A DNA stretch of 64,000 bases from Candidatus Saccharimonadota bacterium (GTDB lineage: Bacteria; Patescibacteriota; Saccharimonadia; Saccharimonadales; Saccharimonadaceae): assembly GCA_030531645.1 (NCBI GenBank), contig JAUNNB010000005.1, positions 1 through 64,000 on the forward strand, given 5' to 3'. The notes under the pieces are model-generated. The model was not told the DNA's origin. It saw only the letters and a program-made list of their open reading frames with translations, and ran no database searches. Made by a program: the position numbers and the translations under genes. Below are positions 1-7,666 of the stretch, piece by piece (within the stretch, counting starts at the first letter, position 1; every line of letters begins with the position of its first letter).

Positions 1-62
1 AACGGATAGGACATAGACCCTCTAAGTCTACAATGCTGGTTCGATTCCAGCTGGCGCTACCA
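1..62 (+). tRNA. tRNA-Arg(TCT), 5' truncated by the window edge
   Basis: The 3' part of a tRNA is visible. It has an anticodon stem TAGAC/GTCTA around loop CCTCTAA (anticodon TCT), a T arm GCTGG-TTCGATT-CCAGC, the acceptor strand TGGCGCT, discriminator A and an encoded CCA at 60-62. Anticodon UCU reads AGA/AGG arginine codons. The acceptor 5' strand and D arm lie outside the window. Confidence 0.9.
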
Positions 63-78
63 TCGTAGGAGACGAATG

Positions 79-142
79 AAAAGAAAGCTTGCTTTCTTTT
101 CTTAGTCGACGCCCGATGGAAAAATTTGCGTCAGCAAATTTT
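79..142. repeat. two perfect palindromic hairpins in the tRNA-Arg spacer
   Basis: Positions 79-100 form a perfect 10-base palindromic stem (AAAAGAAAGC, then TT, then its complement). Positions 121-142 form a perfect 9-bp stem (AAAATTTGC, loop GTCA, complement). Neither is followed by a clean T tract on the plus strand, so they may act as processing or termination structures between the two tRNA genes; that role is inferred. Confidence 0.6.
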
Positions 143-150
143 ACCAGTTT

Positions 151-228
151 GCACCCTTAGCTCAGTTGGATTAGAGCGTCTGTCTTCGGAACAGAAGGTC
201 GTGGGTTCGAGTCCCTCAGGGTGTACCA
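151..228 (+). tRNA. tRNA-Arg(TCG)
   Basis: A complete cloverleaf: acceptor GCACCCT/AGGGTGT, D arm GCTC..GAGC, anticodon stem TCTGT/ACAGA with loop CTTCGGA (anticodon TCG), T arm GTGGG-TTCGAGT-CCCTC with one T:T mismatch, discriminator A, and CCA encoded at 226-228. It reads CGA and CGG arginine codons. It lies 24 bp before the TfoX-like gene. Confidence 0.93.
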
Positions 229-251
229 TTTTTAAAAACACTATTAGTATT

Positions 252-545
252 ATGGCTACCACAAAGAAATATAAAGATTTCGTATTAAAGCAGCTAGGTC
301 TATTGGATGACATCATTTGTAAACCTATGATGGGTGAATACTTGCTTTACTATCGGGGTATTTTATTTGGTGGAATCTATGATAATAGACTACTCGTAAA
401 AATCGTTGAACGTAATAAAAAATACGATATGAAAGAAGACATCCCTTATGACGGTGCGAAACCAATGTATTTAGTAGATGATATAGACAGCCAAGAGACA
501 TTAAAAGGGATCGTTTTAGCCACTTACGAGGGTCTAAAAAAGTAG
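252..545 (+). CDS. TfoX/Sxy N-terminal domain family protein
   Basis: The 97-residue product starts MATTKKYKDFV. It matches the TfoX_N pattern: an early basic helix, then KPMMGEYLLYYRG, GGIYDNRLLVK and a C-terminal helix. In gammaproteobacteria TfoX/Sxy activates competence genes; the single-domain Firmicutes/CPR versions are uncharacterised, so a competence role is inferred from family and from comEC and pilus genes in the same window. The reading frame is open back through the tRNA, but the ATG at 252, just after tRNA-Arg(TCG), is the only sensible start. There is no clear Shine-Dalgarno, so it may be cut from the tRNA transcript. Confidence 0.82.
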   Translation: MATTKKYKDFVLKQLGLLDDIICKPMMGEYLLYYRGILFGGIYDNRLLVKIVERNKKYDMKEDIPYDGAKPMYLVDDIDSQETLKGIVLATYEGLKK

Positions 546-636
546 TGCAAAATACTATGCTACAATTTACCTACCACAATGAGACTAAAAATATCGCCCT
601 ATCTCCAGAACGTCTAGCCATTTTTTACTAGTCTGT

Positions 637-642
637 TATAAT
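637..642 (+). promoter_or_regulatory. extended -10 (TGTTATAAT), leaderless start for the 649 gene
   Basis: TATAAT at 637-642 is preceded by TG and ends 6 nt before ATG 649, so the predicted transcription start falls on the A of the ATG. The rest of 546-636 holds no recognisable gene. Confidence 0.7.
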
Positions 643-648
643 AAGCTT

Positions 649-1326
649 ATGGATAACGAAAATCTTAAGCATAATGCCCCAATAACCGAATTACCCACCG
701 AGGCGCCAACCAGAAAAATCAATCGCTCGCGCATTACAGCCATCGTAGCTTCGCTTTGCATTTTAGCGATCGGAATTGTTGGCGTTATCCTGTTAATCAA
801 TAGAAATCAATCTGAAACTCCAGAGCCTAAAGATCCAGAACCAATAGCGGAACCAGAAACCCCTAAAACAGACCGCAAGTCACTCACCTACCACTTGGAT
901 GATCGTGGCATTCCAGGCACCAGCTACGATGTCGTAATGGACGGCGATTCGCGTTATCTCTCCGTCAACGAAACCAATCATTGCTCAGCTGTCGATTGCG
1001 AATCAAAAACACATTATTATAATACTCAACTTTCAGAAACTGACTACGACAAAATCATCAACATTTTTATGACTGTTTTCAATACTACTGAGGTCTACGA
1101 TATTGCCAATGGCTCAGAAAATATGAATCTTTTCACTAAACTAGATTTCATCACAAGTGCCCTCTCCTCTATCGCACAGGGAAATGCAGAATTCTGCAAA
1201 ACCTCCGAAGGTGAACTTAGCTGCACACCAGAAGCAGACTACGACGAAGATGGTATTGTCACCCAATACGAATTTGGTATGAACTGGCTAAACGGCGTGC
1301 TTGCAGATTTCTCAAATGGACAGTAA
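649..1326 (+). CDS. membrane-anchored protein with one EF-hand-like loop, unknown function
   Basis: This 225-residue protein is not recognised. It has a short cytoplasmic N terminus, one transmembrane helix (about residues 28-51), a Pro/Glu-rich linker (about 55-75) and an extracytoplasmic domain. Four cysteines sit in two pairs (HCSAVDC and FCKTSEGELSC), suggesting disulfides. Near residue 200 the segment DYDEDGIVTQYE fits the 12-residue EF-hand calcium loop (D1, D3, D5, G6, E12). The start is fixed by the -10 box 6 nt upstream. Its last 15 bp overlap the end of the convergent ATP-grasp gene. Confidence 0.75.
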   Translation: MDNENLKHNAPITELPTEAPTRKINRSRITAIVASLCILAIGIVGVILLINRNQSETPEPKDPEPIAEPETPKTDRKSLTYHLDDRGIPGTSYDVVMDGDSRYLSVNETNHCSAVDCESKTHYYNTQLSETDYDKIINIFMTVFNTTEVYDIANGSENMNLFTKLDFITSALSSIAQGNAEFCKTSEGELSCTPEADYDEDGIVTQYEFGMNWLNGVLADFSNGQ

Positions 1327-2196
1327 GAAGTCCTTCATCATCTTCTGTTTTTCTTCAACAAATGATCCAGTCATGATTTGAGGTGTGCGATTTATCTCCA
1401 TGATGTATAATTCATGTGTCTCTTTATCTTCCATCACATCCACACCGGCATAGGCTACCTTGGAAACTTCTGCCGTTTTCTCCGCAACAGCTAAAATTTC
1501 CGGGTTAATTTCATCTAGTGAAATTACTTCTGCTATTCCACCAGTCGACGTATTGTTAAGATGTGTCTCCCCAGTCCTAGTTCTGCGAATCACCATTTTG
1601 GCTTTATAATCCAAACAAACCACGCGGTAATCGCAATCATTCGGAATAAATCTTTGCATAATAAATGCAACCTCCGGATTCTCCGTCACGATTCTTTCCA
1701 AGTCCTCAACTGATTCAACCAGATAATTATCATTGCCCTTCGCGCCAAAAGCAGATTTCAAAACCGCGCGACCACCAAAATCATTTACAAAAACTCGTTT
1801 AAGAAATTCAAGCGGCCCATATGCAGTGTCTGGGACCAAAATCCCATTTAATGCATAATTCATCATTTGATAAAGCTTGCCGGAATTAAATTCCAAGACA
1901 TCATCCATCATTTTAATTCCATGCGCATGTGCAAATAGTGCCAAAGCCCCTAACATATGTGACTTATGTACTACAGGGGCATTAAACATCGAAGCTACAA
2001 TAATTGTTTGAAAATCCGCTACATTTACCCATTCGCCATCCTTCATGAAGCCAATCGTCACGTCAGAATTCTTCACCAAAAACTCAAGATCGTCAATTTT
2101 TGTTTTCATACAATTCAGATTTTCTGAATTTAAAGATTCGACAAATCCATCCCCAGCAGGGAAGTCAGTTCTACTAAGAAATAATACTCTATTCAT
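1312..2196 (-). CDS. RimK-like ATP-grasp ligase (paralogue of the 4380 gene)
   Basis: ATP-grasp enzymes join a carboxylate to an amine through an acyl-phosphate. Visible signatures are the lysine/glycine-loop region KSAFGAKGNDNYLVES, the adenine-binding MQRFI segment, DYRVVCL, HLNNTSTGG and the metal-binding end DVMED...YIMEINRTPQ. HLNNTS.GG recurs in the 4380 product, so the two are paralogues. The substrate is unknown; RimK relatives add glutamate or other residues to peptide ends. I start at ATG 2196, not the in-frame GTG at 2202, because a TATAAT box (2203-2208, minus) ends exactly 6 nt upstream, which implies a leaderless mRNA. It is convergent with the EF-hand gene and divergent from the 2247 gene. 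Confidence 0.8.
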   Translation of the reverse strand: MNRVLFLSRTDFPAGDGFVESLNSENLNCMKTKIDDLEFLVKNSDVTIGFMKDGEWVNVADFQTIIVASMFNAPVVHKSHMLGALALFAHAHGIKMMDDVLEFNSGKLYQMMNYALNGILVPDTAYGPLEFLKRVFVNDFGGRAVLKSAFGAKGNDNYLVESVEDLERIVTENPEVAFIMQRFIPNDCDYRVVCLDYKAKMVIRRTRTGETHLNNTSTGGIAEVISLDEINPEILAVAEKTAEVSKVAYAGVDVMEDKETHELYIMEINRTPQIMTGSFVEEKQKMMKDFLLSI

Positions 2197-2246
2197 AGCC
2201 ACATTATACCAAACCCCTCATATCTTTTCTATGCTATAATATAGGT

Positions 2247-2753
2247 ATGAGAAAGTTAATTTCTATCTTGCTCTCAGCCGTCTTGCTTGCAACTCCAGTT
2301 TTTGCAGTCGACCTCTCGGATGATCAAAAAGGCGCCATCTCTATGGGCTGCTCTTCTATCAAAAACAGCCTCTCTCAGTTACAAAAAGCTGACGCCGCTT
2401 CCCGTTCACGCATTGGCACCACATACCAAACCATCCTCACTAGTTATCTCACCCCAATGAACCTTCGCCTAGTCAAAAACGGTAAGCTCACCACCGACCT
2501 CACATCGTTCGTTAACGATTTCACCACCACTCGTGCTAACTTCAATGCTCAATACGTTTCATATAGCCGTAGCCTCGAAGAACTCATCGCTGTAGATTGC
2601 CAGAACAACCCTGATGAATTCTACGAAAAGCTCGAACACACTAGGGAAGAACGTGCCAAACTCTCTAGTTTCGTCTCAGAAATCAACAAAACTTTAGATG
2701 CCCATATGGTAGCCGTCTCAAAACTCCGTTCGGGAAGGGGGCAAAATGTCTAA
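2247..2753 (+). CDS. secreted protein with signal peptide, unknown function
   Basis: This 168-residue protein begins with a classic signal peptide (MRKLISILLSAVLLATPVFA, cut about A20/V21). The mature part is mostly helical and has two cysteines (MGCSSIK and VDCQNN) that could pair. No family is recognised. TGCTATAAT ends 6 nt before the ATG. The 3' end overlaps the next gene by 8 bp, so the two are probably co-translated. Confidence 0.72.
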   Translation: MRKLISILLSAVLLATPVFAVDLSDDQKGAISMGCSSIKNSLSQLQKADAASRSRIGTTYQTILTSYLTPMNLRLVKNGKLTTDLTSFVNDFTTTRANFNAQYVSYSRSLEELIAVDCQNNPDEFYEKLEHTREERAKLSSFVSEINKTLDAHMVAVSKLRSGRGQNV

Positions 2754-3081
2754 AGGCGGCCGTAATCTCATTATCCTAGGCATCGCATCCATTCTTGTTA
2801 CCGCTATCACCTGCGGCATCTCACTTTTCCTTTACAATACTAGTGGCGATATTTACCTAGATCGCTCTCGTCCAGGTTTTCTCCCGGAAGAGTCAGAAGA
2901 AGCGGAAACCAAAAATGACTTCTCCTTCAGCGAAGATGGTGATTTGAATAATGATGCTATCGACGAATATCTAGATAATCTCAAAGAAACTCGCGCCAGC
3001 ATCAAAGGCGAAGAATTCGGCCCAGATGTTCTATCTGATAAGAACCTCGGCATCCCAGAATCTGAAAAATCTGAAGAATAA
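2746..3081 (+). CDS. small single-pass membrane protein with acidic tail
   Basis: A 111-residue protein with one N-terminal transmembrane helix (about residues 8-30) followed by a strongly acidic, low-complexity tail rich in E, D and S. It overlaps the secreted-protein gene by 8 bp and shares its transcript, so the pair may form an envelope unit. No family is recognised. Confidence 0.68.
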   Translation: MSKGGRNLIILGIASILVTAITCGISLFLYNTSGDIYLDRSRPGFLPEESEEAETKNDFSFSEDGDLNNDAIDEYLDNLKETRASIKGEEFGPDVLSDKNLGIPESEKSEE

Positions 3082-3082
3082 G

Positions 3083-3112
3083 TTGACAAATTTTTCTGAT
3101 GCGTGGTAAACT
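3083..3112 (+). promoter_or_regulatory. sigma70-type promoter of the 3123-6169 operon
   Basis: TTGACA at 3083-3088, an 18-bp spacer and TAAACT at 3107-3112. The predicted start lies about 4 nt before ATG 3123. It rules out the earlier in-frame ATG at 3099, which lies inside the promoter. Confidence 0.65.
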
Positions 3113-3122
3113 ATTTCTAATT

Positions 3123-3341
3123 ATGAGTACAATACAGGAAGCGATGTTAAGAAACGGTGTTTTTTTATATAACCTTGGAGGTGAGCCTCTTACTATTGAA
3201 GGCGGCGCCGGTTCTTATATGGTTTGCCGTGATCGCTCTGGTCGCGTTAAGTATCGTATTGAAAACTCACTCTGCTCCAACAGACTTGCTGTCATTGACC
3301 CTTCGACCAATTCGCTGGTAACTTATTTGGACGCTGCCTAA
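3123..3341 (+). CDS. 72-aa protein leading the ATP-grasp/metallopeptidase operon
   Basis: A 72-residue, probably small beta-rich cytosolic protein (MSTIQEAMLRNG... to C-terminal TYLDAA). No family is recognised. It has two cysteines (YMVCRD, NSLCSN) and no membrane segment. Its stop is separated from the metallopeptidase ATG by a single base, so it is part of the four-gene operon. Because the partners are peptide ligases and a putative carboxypeptidase, it could be their substrate or carrier; this is inference only. Confidence 0.7.
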   Translation: MSTIQEAMLRNGVFLYNLGGEPLTIEGGAGSYMVCRDRSGRVKYRIENSLCSNRLAVIDPSTNSLVTYLDAA

Positions 3342-3342
3342 T

Positions 3343-4374
3343 ATGCCTACTCTGCCTTCAGCCCCGCTGGTCTATTTCCAAATCAAAAACCTCGAGGCGG
3401 AGGAAGCTAATTTCCTAAACAACCAAACTAGCAATCCTAATTTTACTTATTCCAATTATTATAATCAAGAAACTATCAATTCCGCCAAACAGGCCCACCC
3501 AGGCCAAGGCATGGATTTGGTCGAATCTTCTTTTAAGCTTCAGTCCGATGCTTCAGAACTAGAAAATTTCAAGCGTCTCAATCGTGAACTCTACGGCGAA
3601 CCATCCAAAGAAATCGCCGAAAAGATTATTCAGTTTTTTGCCGGCAATCACACATTTGTCTCCCCAGAAGTTTTCAATACATACCGTGAATACCTCAAAC
3701 AATATTTTGGCGATAATTTTAAAGTTGATTTTGATAACCTCGAATCCGCCCTCACCTACTATTTCAGACTTTCCGACCTCACAGCCCAAGGTTGGCGCCT
3801 TAAAGAATCCTCCACTGCCATGACTACTCGCACCATTAGTCGTATCAAAACCATCACCTATAATCGCAACCATACTTCTATTCACCCCCGCGCCTATGCC
3901 GCAATAGCACTCCATGAGATTTACGGCCACGCACTCCATCCAGTTGAAAAACCAGCAACCACCAATCTCCTTAAAGCTAGCGAGGGCTACGCAATTTTCT
4001 TGGAACAACTCGTCCATCCGAATTTCCGTATTCACCGCTCGCTTCGCTATCTTGCACTTTCTTTTGCCTTCGGCCTCACCGACGGCACACCAAAAAATTT
4101 CCGAGATACCTATAACGTTCTCTATGATTTCTGTATCAAAAATTCAGGGAAAGACTACCCTAGCATTTACCCAAAAGACATAGAGCACCGTGTCTTTCTA
4201 GAAACCGCTCGTATTTTCCGTGGTGGCCGCCCAGACTTACCCGGTGCCGTTTTCACCAAAGATCTAATTTATTTTGAGGGCAACATAGCAATCTGGCAAA
4301 GCTTGAACGAAAGACCATTGCAATTTTACGAATTTTATGATATAATAAAAGGAGATAAAGTAATTCAATTATAA
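3343..4374 (+). CDS. MATCAP/DUF1704-like metallopeptidase (QEGLA-type)
   Basis: The 343-residue product carries a zinc motif HExxxH (HEIYGH, residues 191-196) and a downstream SEGYAIFLE (about 213-221). This is the arrangement of the DUF1704/QEGLA family, whose animal members (MATCAP) are tyrosine carboxypeptidases acting on tubulin tails. No signal peptide or membrane helix is seen, so it is probably cytosolic. It sits between the 72-aa gene (1-bp gap) and an ATP-grasp ligase (5-bp gap). In this setting it may trim or hydrolyse what the ligases add. The substrate is unknown. Confidence 0.78.
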   Translation: MPTLPSAPLVYFQIKNLEAEEANFLNNQTSNPNFTYSNYYNQETINSAKQAHPGQGMDLVESSFKLQSDASELENFKRLNRELYGEPSKEIAEKIIQFFAGNHTFVSPEVFNTYREYLKQYFGDNFKVDFDNLESALTYYFRLSDLTAQGWRLKESSTAMTTRTISRIKTITYNRNHTSIHPRAYAAIALHEIYGHALHPVEKPATTNLLKASEGYAIFLEQLVHPNFRIHRSLRYLALSFAFGLTDGTPKNFRDTYNVLYDFCIKNSGKDYPSIYPKDIEHRVFLETARIFRGGRPDLPGAVFTKDLIYFEGNIAIWQSLNERPLQFYEFYDIIKGDKVIQL

Positions 4375-4379
4375 ACATC

Positions 4380-5264
4380 ATGAAAACGCTAATTATAGGT
4401 TCGAAAAATTTTGGCACAAAAAATGACCCAACCTTTATCGCCAACAATACTAATTCAGATATCTGTTTTTTTGAAGACTTAATTTTCGACATTAAGACAA
4501 ACTCAGTGCAGGTCCTAAATAAAACTGAAAATATCCTGGAAAAAGGTTATGATACCATTATTTGTCTCGGCTGGTATAAAACCGGAAAGTTGTCTTTCTA
4601 TCGCGACGTAGCTTACTCATTAGCTCTCACCTTCGACCATGCTGGCATCAAATATTGGAACAGCGAAATGGGTACTCAGCGCTCCACTTCCAAACTATCA
4701 CAGATGGTTTTACTTGCATTAAATGGCCACAAAATCGCCGACACCATCTTTTCGCTAGATGGTTCAAAACTCACAGATTATATCACCGACGGTAAAAAAC
4801 ATATCGTAAAAACCGCAATGGGCAGTTGTGGTAAGAATAATTTCCTACTAGATTCAAAGAATGAAATCATAGGTCTTCTTACCTCAGGCAAAAGACCATT
4901 TAATCATTTTCTCGTTCAGGAATTTATTGAAAACGACCACGATCTTCGTGTGATTTGTTTTGGCGGCAAACCTCATCTTGTCCTCAAGCGCAGTCGCAAA
5001 GATAATTCCACTCATCTCAACAACACTTCACAAGGTGGCACTGGTGAATGGGTTGAAATCACCCCAGAATTAAAAGCCGAGGCAACCGCTATTTCTAAGC
5101 TTTTTGGACGTGAAATGGGCGGCGTAGACTTCATTGAAACTATTGACAAAAACGGTTATGTATGCTATTATTGTCTAGAGATAAACGCTATCCCACAGCT
5201 CACTTCTGGTTCAGATGTGAACCGTAAAATGAGTGAGCTAAAATCTGTTTTAAACGAGAATTAA
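4380..5264 (+). CDS. RimK-like ATP-grasp ligase
   Basis: A 294-residue ATP-grasp protein. Signatures are AMGSCGKNNFLLDS, LVQEFIENDHDLRVICF, HLNNTSQGG and the metal-binding VDFIE...CLEINAIPQ near the C terminus. The N-terminal ~100 residues are a divergent pre-ATP-grasp domain that probably sets substrate choice. It is closest in the window to the 1312-2196 product. It follows the metallopeptidase by 5 bp and precedes the RimK-type gene by 2 bp. The acceptor is unknown. Confidence 0.82.
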   Translation: MKTLIIGSKNFGTKNDPTFIANNTNSDICFFEDLIFDIKTNSVQVLNKTENILEKGYDTIICLGWYKTGKLSFYRDVAYSLALTFDHAGIKYWNSEMGTQRSTSKLSQMVLLALNGHKIADTIFSLDGSKLTDYITDGKKHIVKTAMGSCGKNNFLLDSKNEIIGLLTSGKRPFNHFLVQEFIENDHDLRVICFGGKPHLVLKRSRKDNSTHLNNTSQGGTGEWVEITPELKAEATAISKLFGREMGGVDFIETIDKNGYVCYYCLEINAIPQLTSGSDVNRKMSELKSVLNEN

Positions 5265-5266
5265 TT

Positions 5267-6169
5267 ATGAAAATTGGTATCCTAACTCGTGTGCCTGGTT
5301 ACACTACTGGCCGTCTCAAACACGAAGCACGCATTCGTGGGCATGAAGCGGTTAATATTAAGTTTCCAGAATGTTACATTGAGCTTGAATCTGACAATCC
5401 TACCACCCACTATCGCGGTGAAGAGTTGAATGATTTTGATGTTATTATCCCTCGTATTATGCCAGACATGAGCCAGTATGGCACCACCGTACTTCGTCAG
5501 TTCGAAATGATGGGTGTTTATACTCCACTTCGCTCTATTGCTATCACCCGTGCTCGCGATAAGCTGCGCGCAACCCAGCTTCTTTCCAAGTCCCACATTG
5601 GCATTCCTAAAACTATTTTCGCTAGTGAAACTTCTGACGTAGACGACCTTATCGCCCAGATTGGCGGTGCTCCACTTATCGTGAAGCTCGCTAACGGTAC
5701 TCAGGGCAACGGCGTGGTACTTGCCGAAACCAACAAAGCTGCCAAGTCCGTGATTCAGGCTTTCTATGTTACCAATACTCCTATTCTTATCCAGGAATTT
5801 ATCGCTGAATCTGCCGGCACCGATATTCGTGCATTTGTAGTTGGCAACCGCGTTGTAGCTAGCATGAAACGCCAATCTCTCGACGACGATTTCCGTTCTA
5901 ACATCCACCAAGGTGGTAGCGGTTCAATCATCAAGCTTACCGACGAAGAAAAATCTGTTGCCGTCAAAGCTGCCAAAGCTATGGGCCTCCCAATCTGTGG
6001 TGTCGATCTTATGCGCACCAATCGTGGCCCAATGGTCCTCGAGGTGAACCCAACTCCAGGCCTAGAGGGAATCGAAACCGTTACCGGCCGCAACGTTGCT
6101 GGCAAGATTATCGAGTACGTCGAGCACAACGCTTCTCGCAAGAATTCAAAAGACAAAATTGGCGCTTAG
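5267..6169 (+). CDS. rimK: RimK family alpha-L-glutamate ligase-like protein
   Basis: The 300-residue length and full pattern fit RimK: N-terminal MKIGILTRVPG, the KLANGTQGNGVVL loop, ILIQEFIAESAGTDIRAFVVG, RSNIHQGGSG and VDLMR...VLEVNPTPGLEGIE. RimK adds glutamates to the C terminus of ribosomal protein S6 in E. coli; the target here is not known and may instead be the small operon protein. It is the last gene of the four-gene operon; the next gene has its own -10 box. Confidence 0.82.
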   Translation: MKIGILTRVPGYTTGRLKHEARIRGHEAVNIKFPECYIELESDNPTTHYRGEELNDFDVIIPRIMPDMSQYGTTVLRQFEMMGVYTPLRSIAITRARDKLRATQLLSKSHIGIPKTIFASETSDVDDLIAQIGGAPLIVKLANGTQGNGVVLAETNKAAKSVIQAFYVTNTPILIQEFIAESAGTDIRAFVVGNRVVASMKRQSLDDDFRSNIHQGGSGSIIKLTDEEKSVAVKAAKAMGLPICGVDLMRTNRGPMVLEVNPTPGLEGIETVTGRNVAGKIIEYVEHNASRKNSKDKIGA

Positions 6170-6184
6170 TGATATAATAAGCTT

Positions 6185-6634
6185 ATGATTATTATTATTA
6201 CGCTTATTGCATTGTTTGCGCTATTTATGGTAGTCCGCAAAAACATCGGCGTTGCCTTACTTGGCGCCATTGCCGGTGTTTCTGTCTTTGAAATGTTTGG
6301 CAAGGATCTCACAACCTTTATTACGAGCAACATCCAAAACGTAGACTCTGCCATGATTGAAGCTATTGTCTATTTGGTATTTGTAGCTGGTTTTCCTCTC
6401 GTCCTCTATCTTCGCTCATCACGCGGCGGGCTTTTCGGAATTCTTCGCATCGCTGAGGCCGCCATCTTCGCAGTTCTTCTCGCCTTACTCTGCTCCAAGC
6501 AAATTGCATATTTCTGCAGCTTTGATGACCTCGCTCAAAACATTATGACCAACATCGAAAATGTCAAAGGTTGGATTATGGTAGGAGGCATCGTCTCAGC
6601 CTATCTCGACATCCTCGTATGTAGACAAGTTTAG
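6185..6634 (+). CDS. multi-pass membrane protein, unknown function
   Basis: A 149-residue very hydrophobic protein with about four to five predicted transmembrane helices. No family is recognised. TATAAT (6173-6178) ends 6 nt before the ATG, so it has its own leaderless promoter. Its last 59 bp overlap the end of convergent comEC, which makes the exact C terminus of one or both worth checking. Confidence 0.65.
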   Translation: MIIIITLIALFALFMVVRKNIGVALLGAIAGVSVFEMFGKDLTTFITSNIQNVDSAMIEAIVYLVFVAGFPLVLYLRSSRGGLFGILRIAEAAIFAVLLALLCSKQIAYFCSFDDLAQNIMTNIENVKGWIMVGGIVSAYLDILVCRQV

Positions 6635-7598
6635 CGACAATTATCATTATCACAACCGGCACGTATAGCAAAAATACTGCCGGATTTCCTTTTTCTATGG
6701 TCACCATAAACTCTTCGTGTTCAGACAATATATTAATAATATATACATGAAACTTTAGAATCATTTGCGCCGGCCACCCAAAGCCAGTAATCCCCGCAAT
6801 AAATGTCGCACCCATCGCATAGGGAATCGTTGGCAAAATCAAAATATTAGCAATGAATGAAACAATACTAAAAGATCCAAAATAAAACAACGAGATAGGC
6901 AGGCAACTCAGCATTGCTGCGATTGAAGCTATCAAGGTAGATGCAATAAATCCCGGCTTTTCATCCGGCGCATAAAATATCTTTAAGAGTATCGGCAAAA
7001 TAACTATAATCCCCGCATACGCCATCATCGAAAGTTGCCACGAAACATTAATGATAAATCTAGGTTCATATAAAAGCGAAAGTGCTGCCACTATTATAAT
7101 GATTCGCCACGGCTCAAATTCTTTGCCAAAATACCACGCTACTAGAGACAGGATTGCCACCAGCCCCGCTCGCACCAACGACGGTGTTAATCCAATAATA
7201 CCTATATATAACATAAGTAACAAAACCGAAAAATATATTCCCGAGAGCCGCGAGATTCTACCAAAAACTTTCTTCGCAAATCCTATAATGATTCCGAGAT
7301 GCGTGCCAGACACTACCACGATATGCGAGAGCCCCACTATCCGGATCTTGTCATTCATAGAACTTATGATCGAGTCCTTTGAGCCTAAAAGATAGCCCTT
7401 ACCAAGTCCTGCCAATTCTTCATCTGCCACTGCGTCGGACACTCTCTCACCAAACCATTCGCTAGCCCCCTCAAAAATCACCTCCGTTTCAAGGCTATCG
7501 TTTTTGATGATTCCTGAGACGGCGAGAACTATATCTACCACTATAATTATGGCAGAAAAAAATATCACCATCCAGGATGGATGTATGAACTTTTGCAT
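6576..7598 (-). CDS. comEC: ComEC/Rec2 competence-domain protein, minimal form
   Basis: ComEC forms the inner-membrane channel that imports single-stranded DNA during transformation. The 340-residue product is highly hydrophobic (about eight helices). It carries the Competence domain signature GLSHIVVVSGTHLGIIIG and a downstream conserved SWQLSMMAYAGI segment. Full-length ComEC is about 700-800 residues with an N-terminal OB fold and a C-terminal metallo-beta-lactamase nuclease domain. Both are missing or vestigial here. Promoter TATAAT lies near 7615 on the minus strand with a short leader; topA is divergent. Confidence 0.85.
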   Translation of the reverse strand: MQKFIHPSWMVIFFSAIIIVVDIVLAVSGIIKNDSLETEVIFEGASEWFGERVSDAVADEELAGLGKGYLLGSKDSIISSMNDKIRIVGLSHIVVVSGTHLGIIIGFAKKVFGRISRLSGIYFSVLLLMLYIGIIGLTPSLVRAGLVAILSLVAWYFGKEFEPWRIIIIVAALSLLYEPRFIINVSWQLSMMAYAGIIVILPILLKIFYAPDEKPGFIASTLIASIAAMLSCLPISLFYFGSFSIVSFIANILILPTIPYAMGATFIAGITGFGWPAQMILKFHVYIINILSEHEEFMVTIEKGNPAVFLLYVPVVIMIIVAKLVYIRGCRDRLRRCLLP

Positions 7599-7666
7599 AA
7601 TTCTCTTGCCATGTATTATACACCCTCCACTTGTTTTTTTAAAATTTTTGTTTATAATACAAGCAT

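Noticed and set aside
126-251. 5' extension of the TfoX-like gene through tRNA-Arg(TCG)
   Set aside because: The open frame covers a complete tRNA gene; translation from the TTG at 126 is not plausible. The ATG at 252 gives a full family-length protein.
3559-4035. 158-aa minus-strand frame opposite the metallopeptidase gene
   Set aside because: It is the complement of a well-supported gene, with no promoter or ribosome site and low-information composition.
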